Shown here: positions 5,466-9,755 of the stretch, piece after piece | Numbering within the stretch: the first letter of the stretch is position 1 | How the letters are laid out: each line of letters starts with the position of its first letter | Source: Candidatus Gastranaerophilales bacterium | GTDB taxonomy: Bacteria > Cyanobacteriota > Vampirovibrionia > Gastranaerophilales > Gastranaerophilaceae | Assembly (NCBI GenBank): GCA_944323585.1 | Contig: CALUTA010000048.1 | Coordinates: 1 to 9,755, forward strand | Length of the DNA: 9,755 nucleotides | Reading direction: 5' to 3' | Made by a program: the position numbers and the translations under genes | Notes under the pieces: generated by a model | Told to the model about the DNA's origin: nothing | The model's database searches: none | The model's input: the letters and a program-made list of their open reading frames with translations, nothing else

Positions 5466-7274
5466 TTACATTTTTGTTTGATATTTGCTTATACGCTTCA
5501 TTATGTCTTCTCTGTCTGCAGCGTTCGGGGTGTAGGCAAGATACTGGTTGTAGTATTTGATTGCACCCTGATAGTTGCCTTCTGCCTCATAAGACATTGC
5601 TTTAAGTTTTGCAATCGGACCGCTGTTGTGATAGAAGTCAATTGCTCTGTTACAGTATTCAATTGCTGATGCGTAATTCTTTTCTTTATATTGTCTTTGT
5701 GCGACATCAAAGAATTCGTTTGATTTTGTTTCGCAAAGATCAATGTATGCAAGGCTGTTCTTTGCAATTACATTGTCAGGATCCTGCATAAGAGCTTTTT
5801 TCAATGCCAGACGTGCAGTTCTGAACTGTTTGTTATGAACAAGAATTTCAGCCAGATACAACTGGTCATCTACTTCGTCCGCAAAATTGATTGCATTTTC
5901 AAAAGTATAAACCGCATCTTTTTCTCTGCCTAAAGTCAGATAAGCTTCACCTTTGATTACGCTGTCCATCAAGCTGTTTGATGCTGCCTGAACAATGTAA
6001 TTCAAGCTTTCTTTAGACATCGGAAGCTGGTGAGTCAATCTTGCAAGTTTAATTTTTGCAAGGTGAAGTTCCAAATCATCCGGAGTTCTTTCAATAGCCT
6101 TGTTAATATAATCATAAGCAAGGTAAAGTTCTTTATTTGTCGTCATGCTGTCACTGTCGGCACGATCTTTTGACATTTCATAATAAGTATTTGCAAGACC
6201 GATAATCGCACGGTCGCCGTATTTGCTGTCATCGAGCAGTCTTGTATAATAATCAAGAGCCTGTTCGTATTTTCTTGTATGCAATGACATATCAGCGACT
6301 CTCATAATACCGTCAACATAATTGGGGTTGATAGTCAAAACGGTCTTGAGCTGTTCCATTGCAAATTCTTCATCCGCACGTCTTTCATAAATATTAGCAA
6401 GGTTAACATACGGACGTGAGTTTTCAGGTTTTACTGCAATTGCTTTTTTGAAAGAATTTATAGCAGCAGCCTGGTTGCCCTGAATCAAATAGCATTCACC
6501 CTGTAATGTCAAAGCAGGTGAAGACATCGGATGCATGTGAATTGAGTGGTTGAGCCATGTAAGAGCCTTGTTAAAATCACGCTGGCGGACTGCAACCTGT
6601 CCCAAATGGTACATTGTTGTCGGGTTATGCGAATTAAGTTTTAGAGATTTGTTAAAGTATTCTTCAGCTTCAGTAAGATTTCCTTCAATAAGTTCAAGGT
6701 TGCCTATGTTATCATAAGCAGTTGCATATTGCGGGTTTAGCTGCAAAGCAACATTAAAAAGATCTCTTGCATCTTTTCTGTTGCCGAGTCTTAAAGTTGC
6801 AACGCCCATTGCATTGTATGCCTGATAGTAATTGCTGTCTGCATTAACAGCTGCTACAAATTCTTTTATTGCACTTTCAATCAAATTTCTGGTATCTCTG
6901 ATGTAAGTAACATCAGAAGATGTTGTTCTCATCAAATAAACAATACCCTGAGCATAATGGAGCTGTGCATTTTTCGGGTACTTCGGAAGCAGTCTGTCCA
7001 GTTCTTCCTGAGCCGGTGCAAGCTTATGCTGTTTGGCTCTTGATATACATCTTAATGCCAGAAGTTCAATATCATCGGGTTTCTTATTCAAAAGTTCCTT
7101 AATCTTCTGGTCGGCTTCTTCATAGTGATTGTATTCTATCAGTTTTTCTATATTTGCGTAACTTTTCTGGGCTTTTGTGACTTGCGCCTGTAATTCCTGA
7201 GCAGCGAAAACATTGGATGCACATAGGATATTTGCGAAAATCATTGAAGCAATTAATACTTTTTTACAATTCAT
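5466..7274 (-). CDS. Secreted tetratricopeptide-repeat (TPR) protein
   Basis: A 602-aa protein with an N-terminal signal peptide: MNCKK, a hydrophobic core (VLIASMIFANILCA), then NVFA|AQ with likely signal peptidase I cleavage after residue 24. The Cys at 18 does not sit in a good lipobox. The rest is a TPR solenoid of 34-residue helical pairs. The clearest repeats run from about 150 to 350 (for example YYQAYNAMGVATLRLGNRKDARDLF, ATAYDNIGNLELIEGNLTEA and RPYVNLANIYERRADEEFA). Weaker ones occur at 40-110 and 360-500, and a C-terminal pair at 520-585. Such proteins are periplasmic or envelope scaffolds for protein complexes; no enzymatic domain is seen and the partner is unknown. The start is supported by AGGAG (7284-7280) with 5-nt spacing. 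It is divergent from the Xer gene. Confidence 0.88.
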   Translation of the reverse strand: MNCKKVLIASMIFANILCASNVFAAQELQAQVTKAQKSYANIEKLIEYNHYEEADQKIKELLNKKPDDIELLALRCISRAKQHKLAPAQEELDRLLPKYPKNAQLHYAQGIVYLMRTTSSDVTYIRDTRNLIESAIKEFVAAVNADSNYYQAYNAMGVATLRLGNRKDARDLFNVALQLNPQYATAYDNIGNLELIEGNLTEAEEYFNKSLKLNSHNPTTMYHLGQVAVRQRDFNKALTWLNHSIHMHPMSSPALTLQGECYLIQGNQAAAINSFKKAIAVKPENSRPYVNLANIYERRADEEFAMEQLKTVLTINPNYVDGIMRVADMSLHTRKYEQALDYYTRLLDDSKYGDRAIIGLANTYYEMSKDRADSDSMTTNKELYLAYDYINKAIERTPDDLELHLAKIKLARLTHQLPMSKESLNYIVQAASNSLMDSVIKGEAYLTLGREKDAVYTFENAINFADEVDDQLYLAEILVHNKQFRTARLALKKALMQDPDNVIAKNSLAYIDLCETKSNEFFDVAQRQYKEKNYASAIEYCNRAIDFYHNSGPIAKLKAMSYEAEGNYQGAIKYYNQYLAYTPNAADREDIMKRISKYQTKM

Positions 7275-7302
7275 CTTTTCTCCTGCTTTACAATTTTTTT
7301 TA

Positions 7303-7332
7303 ATATAACTTTAACTATTCTAAAACTTTCAA
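7303..7332 (-). promoter_or_regulatory. Candidate promoter of the TPR gene
   Basis: On the minus strand TTGAAA (7332-7327), an 18-bp spacer and TTATAT (7308-7303) lie 29 bp before the start codon. The element overlaps the candidate Xer promoter on the other strand, so the two could compete. Confidence 0.35.
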
Positions 7333-7346
7333 TGTTATTGTATAAT
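7318..7346 (+). promoter_or_regulatory. Candidate promoter of the Xer gene
   Basis: A perfect -10, TATAAT (7341-7346), with a weak -35 TTCTAA (7318-7323) at 17 bp. Transcription would begin near 7353. That places the in-frame ATG at 7332 outside the mRNA and supports a start at 7374 or 7377. Confidence 0.5.
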
Positions 7347-7376
7347 ATCTTTTATAAAAAAGCAATAAGGCAAATG

Positions 7377-8291
7377 ATGGGTTTAAATTCAAGTTCAAAA
7401 CAAGATTTGGAAGACTTCAGATCGTATATTATTGTCGAAAAAAATTTTTCTAAACATACCGCAAAGGCTTATTGTACGGACATTTTAGATTTTTTACTAT
7501 GGATGGGAGATGAGTCATGCGAGGATGTGAACTTTTCTAAAGTTAGGGAATACTTACATTTCATACAAAAGTTTAACTACAAAAAAAATACTATCGCCCG
7601 AAAAATTGCTTCAATCAGAACATTTTACAAATATCTTTACAGGGAAAGAAAGGTTGAAACAAACCCCGCAATGAACCTTACTTCCCCCAAACGGCCCAAA
7701 TCTCTGCCAAAATTCCTGACACCCGACGAGGTTGAAGAAATTTTGAATAATGTTAAAATGGACACCCCTTCAGGATTCAGAAACCGTGCGATTCTGGAAC
7801 TTCTCTGGGCAACAGGAATGCGTGTTTCAGAACTCAGCGGGCTTAACTTCGGCGATTTGAACCTTGAACATAACGAAATCAGGGTTTTCGGCAAAGGCGC
7901 AAAAGAAAGAATTATTCTGGTCACAGACAGGGCAAAATCCTATCTTCAAAGATACATTGATTCTGCAAGAGCCTTAATACCGAAAGGTTTTCCGCTTGAA
8001 GAACCCTCAGAAAATTCGCCTGTATTTATCAACAACACAGGCTACAGGCTCCAGACCAAAACAATCCGAAACGTAATCAACGAAACGGTTGAGAAAATTG
8101 CTCTGCCCAAAAAAGTTACCCCGCACGTGTTCCGCCACAGCTTTGCGACACATTTAATCGAAAACGGCGCAGACTTAAGGGTTGTACAGGAACTTCTGGG
8201 GCACGCCAGCATTTCTAACACCCAGATTTATACGCACGTTTCCACCCAGCACCTGAAAGAAGTATATAACGAAGCACACCCCAGAGCCTGA
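7377..8291 (+). CDS. Tyrosine recombinase of the XerC/XerD family
   Basis: A site-specific recombinase of the type that resolves chromosome dimers at dif. The 304-aa length matches XerC/XerD. An N-terminal SAM-like core-binding domain (about 5-90, LEDFRSYIIVEKNFSKHTAKAY) precedes the catalytic domain. All active-site residues are present: Arg149 (GMRVSEL), Lys173 (GKGAKER), His250 and Arg253 (HVFRHSF), His276 (LLGHASI) and nucleophile Tyr285 (TQIYTHV). I chose ATG 7377 because AAGG (7367-7370) lies 6 nt before it and TATAAT at 7341-7346 rules out the ATG at 7332; ATG 7374 is possible. No flanking att sites, phage genes or integron features are seen, so a housekeeping role is likelier than an integrase. 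I cannot assign XerC versus XerD. Confidence 0.92.
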   Translation: MGLNSSSKQDLEDFRSYIIVEKNFSKHTAKAYCTDILDFLLWMGDESCEDVNFSKVREYLHFIQKFNYKKNTIARKIASIRTFYKYLYRERKVETNPAMNLTSPKRPKSLPKFLTPDEVEEILNNVKMDTPSGFRNRAILELLWATGMRVSELSGLNFGDLNLEHNEIRVFGKGAKERIILVTDRAKSYLQRYIDSARALIPKGFPLEEPSENSPVFINNTGYRLQTKTIRNVINETVEKIALPKKVTPHVFRHSFATHLIENGADLRVVQELLGHASISNTQIYTHVSTQHLKEVYNEAHPRA

Positions 8292-8322
8292 AAAAAATAA
8301 AAGGCGCTTTGTTTAAGCGCCT
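8291..8322 (-). terminator. Rho-independent terminator for the 8426-8800 gene
   Basis: AGGCGCTT (8302-8309) and AAGCGCCT (8315-8322) form a perfect 8-bp GC-rich stem with a 5-nt loop. On the minus strand it is followed directly by TTTATTTTTTT (8301-8291), a strong U-tract whose end overlaps the Xer stop codon. In the plus direction the tail is AAAATTTG, a poor terminator. Confidence 0.75.
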
Positions 8323-8382
8323 AAAATTTGTGTGAGTAAATGTAGATTTATAAGTTTTGCAGTAAAGATGTTTACGGTATTT

Positions 8383-8416
8383 AATTCAAAAGATTTTTGT
8401 AATCTTTGAATTTTTT
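8383..8416 (+). terminator. AT-rich terminator for the Xer gene
   Basis: AATTCAAAAGATT (8383-8395) pairs with AATCTTTGAATT (8401-8412), 12 bp with one bulged A. TTTT (8413-8416) follows on the plus strand. The stem is AT-rich, so it is weaker than the hairpin at 8302-8322. It lies 10 bp before the stop codon of the convergent gene. Confidence 0.5.
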
Positions 8417-8425
8417 AATACTTAA

Positions 8426-8800
8426 TTATGCCAAATCAAATTCGCCAAGTGCTTCCAGTACAGCAAATGTGTTTACTGCATCATTGCCGACACGGCCTGT
8501 AACACCCGGTCTGTTCAATTCTTTTTGCAAAGCTGCCATTTCTTTACCTGAAAGGCCTTTTGTCAGCCCTTTGTCAATTGAAAAATCTGTTGAAAGTGTA
8601 AGAGCTTTTCCATAAGCAGAACCTGCATTCTGTGTCAACAAATCAAAGCCTAATTCTTTGTTGTTGTTTGAATTAAAGTTAATAATTGCTTCATTCGGTG
8701 CTGCCTCAGCTTTTTTCACCTCACCGTTTTGAAAACCGTTTGGCTGTATAATACCGCCTTTTTTAAATTGTCCGAAATCTCCGTTAATACCGTTAGTCAT
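8426..8800 (-). CDS. Hypothetical protein (124 aa), Asn/Gly-rich
   Basis: I do not recognise the family. The N-terminal half (1-50) is low-complexity, rich in Asn and Gly (NGINGDFGQFKKGG, INFNSNNNKE), and probably disordered. The C-terminal half looks ordered, with GKEMAALQKELNRPGV (85-100) and NDAVNTFAVLEALGEFDLA (106-124) as likely helices. There is no signal peptide, transmembrane segment or Cys. The start is well supported by AGGAG (8812-8808) 7 nt before the ATG. Upstream of that the leader is entirely purine for 23 nt (8830-8808, minus). A weak promoter TTGATT-N16-TAATAC may lie at 8887-8860 (minus). A good terminator at 8302-8322 serves it, so it is a monocistronic unit and likely a real gene. 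Its function is unknown. Confidence 0.75.
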   Translation of the reverse strand: MTNGINGDFGQFKKGGIIQPNGFQNGEVKKAEAAPNEAIINFNSNNNKELGFDLLTQNAGSAYGKALTLSTDFSIDKGLTKGLSGKEMAALQKELNRPGVTGRVGNDAVNTFAVLEALGEFDLA

Positions 8801-9182
8801 CTCAAATCTCCTTTTCTTTTTCTTTTTCTTAATTACTCACATACATACAATCGGTACATGTATTAATAATCTTTAGTGTTTAATCAAGATTTTTTACATT
8901 TGTTTACAATCATATATTCTGTTCCTATTAATACTCTTAATCATCTCTTGTATATATAAAGTATTTTTTGATATACAAATTGCGTCTAATGTATATATTT
9001 TTCGCATTTTCGTAACATTTTTTAACAATTGTAAATTTTAAATTGGCTGGAATTCCATTATAGCAAGAACTTTCAACAAAAATTAGACTTGTGACTAATA
9101 TTATTTTGATTATGTTTTGGTAGTATAAACTTATCTATTTTTAATCATTGAGAGAGAAAAAAAATTTACGGGGAACGAAGCT
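8801..9182. promoter_or_regulatory. AT-rich 382-bp divergent regulatory region
   Basis: This gap separates two divergent small genes and contains no convincing ORF. Structure seen: a C/T-rich tract (8808-8830); perfect 8-bp arms TTGTATAT (8948-8955) and ATATACAA (8971-8978) with a 15-bp spacer, with GTATATA again at 8991-8997; and palindromes ACAATTGT (9025-9032) and TGGAATTCCA (9048-9057). A possible -10 TATAAA (9124-9129) for the plus gene has no convincing -35. The length and dyads suggest regulator binding, but no site is proven. Confidence 0.4.
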
Positions 9183-9386
9183 ATGGAAAAGATTTATTTG
9201 ACAAATAGACAAAAAGAAGTATTGAAGTATATTATAGATGGAGACAGCAACCCGGAAATTGCAAAGAAATTATCCATATCTATAGCAACAGTAAAAGCAC
9301 ATGTCAGCGCTATAATTGACAAATTTCACGTTGAAAGCCGGATTGATGTTACAAGAGAGGCAATGAAAAGAGGTTTTGATATTTAA
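9183..9386 (+). CDS. Stand-alone LuxR/GerE-type HTH regulator (67 aa)
   Basis: The whole protein is one GerE-type (PF00196) DNA-binding domain, as at the C-terminus of NarL/FixJ regulators. LTNRQKEVLKYIIDGDSNPEIAKKLSIS (6-33) gives the scaffold helices, ATVKAHVSAIIDKF (35-48) the recognition helix, and ESRIDVTREAMKRGF (51-65) the last helix. The conserved LT-R--EVL, SN-EIA, TVK-H and R motifs are all present. No receiver or autoinducer-binding domain precedes it, and the upstream DNA holds no open frame that could supply one. Size and layout therefore resemble GerE of Bacillus rather than a truncation. The start follows GGGGA (9170-9174), 8 nt before the ATG. Its TAA abuts the lepA stop. Target genes are unknown. 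Confidence 0.88.
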   Translation: MEKIYLTNRQKEVLKYIIDGDSNPEIAKKLSISIATVKAHVSAIIDKFHVESRIDVTREAMKRGFDI

Positions 9387-9755
9387 TTAATCTTCATCAA
9401 GACTCAAAACAGCCATAAAAGCTTCCTGCGGAACTTCCACACGTCCGACGGATTTCATACGTTTTTTACCTTTCTTTTGTTTTTCCAAAAGTTTGCGTTT
9501 ACGTGAAATATCTCCGCCGTAACATTTGTCCAGAACGTTTTTGCGCATAGCTTTTATGTTGGTTCTGGCGATTACCCGTCCGCCTATTGCCGCCTGAATA
9601 GGCACTTCAAAAAGCTGGCGGGGGATAATATCTTTCAATTTTGCGGTTAATTTCTGACCTATATAATAAGCGCTGTCTTCGTGGCAGATGACGGAAAGTG
9701 CGTCAACCACTTCGCCCGCAAGAAGAATATCAAGTTTTACGAGTTTTGAACGTTT
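9387..9755 (-). CDS. lepA: Elongation factor 4 (LepA), C-terminal part
   Basis: The frame is open through the window edge, so the 5' part of the gene is missing. The 122 residues seen are the C-terminal end of LepA/EF4, a ribosome-associated GTPase that acts on translocation and assembly. Hallmarks are KLDILLAGEVVDALS, IPRQLFEVPIQAAIGGRVIA, and the LepA-specific C-terminal domain MRKNVLDKCYGGDISRKRKL followed by LEKQKKGKKRMKSVGRVEVPQ and EAFMAVLSLDED. The GTPase domains, normally in the first 400 residues, lie outside the window. A GTG within this stretch (9710) is internal, because the LepA match continues upstream of it. The stop codon directly abuts that of the convergent LuxR-type gene, leaving no terminator space between them. 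Confidence 0.96.
   Translation of the reverse strand, partial: KRSKLVKLDILLAGEVVDALSVICHEDSAYYIGQKLTAKLKDIIPRQLFEVPIQAAIGGRVIARTNIKAMRKNVLDKCYGGDISRKRKLLEKQKKGKKRMKSVGRVEVPQEAFMAVLSLDED

Noticed and set aside
7377..8291. Xer gene as a phage or genomic-island integrase
   Set aside because: Length and residues fit housekeeping XerC/XerD, and there are no tRNA, att repeats or phage genes nearby.
8811..8830. CTTTTT tandem repeat as a microsatellite
   Set aside because: Spacing is irregular (5, 6, 6) and it is short. It is better explained as the purine-rich leader of the minus-strand gene.

Overview
The window looks like chromosomal DNA of a low-GC, probably Gram-negative bacterium. The best lineage clue is the protein at 780-1373 (minus). 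It is a short stand-alone DprA/Smf-like Rossmann-fold protein of a type I associate with Cyanobacteria and their non-photosynthetic relatives. I therefore suspect the Vampirovibrionia/Melainabacteria (Gastranaerophilales-like), but this is inference from one family. No stop-codon reassignment is needed, and no tRNA, rRNA, CRISPR array, IS element or phage gene is visible.

Left part (1-1468): a two-hairpin intergenic repeat (53-92), a small XRE-type repressor (130-345, minus) with a palindromic operator over its own start, a divergent unknown helical protein (430-783, plus), and the DprA-like protein (780-1373, minus), which overlaps its convergent neighbour by 4 bp. A compact divergent promoter region leads to pcrA.

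Centre (1469-7274): a PcrA/UvrD helicase with an extended C-terminal linker (1469-4018, plus). A 475-bp gap follows with nested inverted repeats and a decayed second copy of the XRE promoter and 5' end (about 4357-4490). Next, on the minus strand, come the ribosome-assembly GTPase engB, a small unknown gene 24 bp upstream of it, and a large secreted TPR protein.

Right part (7275-9755): a Xer tyrosine recombinase (7377-8291, plus) divergent from the TPR gene, two oppositely directed terminators, an unknown 124-aa protein (8426-8800, minus), a 382-bp AT-rich divergent gap, a free-standing LuxR/GerE-type HTH protein (9183-9386, plus), and the C-terminal 122 codons of lepA (EF4), cut by the window edge.

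Most genes are housekeeping: DNA repair and recombination (pcrA, DprA-like, xer) and translation or ribosome assembly (engB, lepA). The unusual content is regulatory. It comprises the XRE operator and its relic copy about 4 kb away in inverted orientation, interlocked convergent terminators, and a one-domain LuxR-type regulator behind a long AT-rich leader. I see no clear new multi-gene defence or mobile system.
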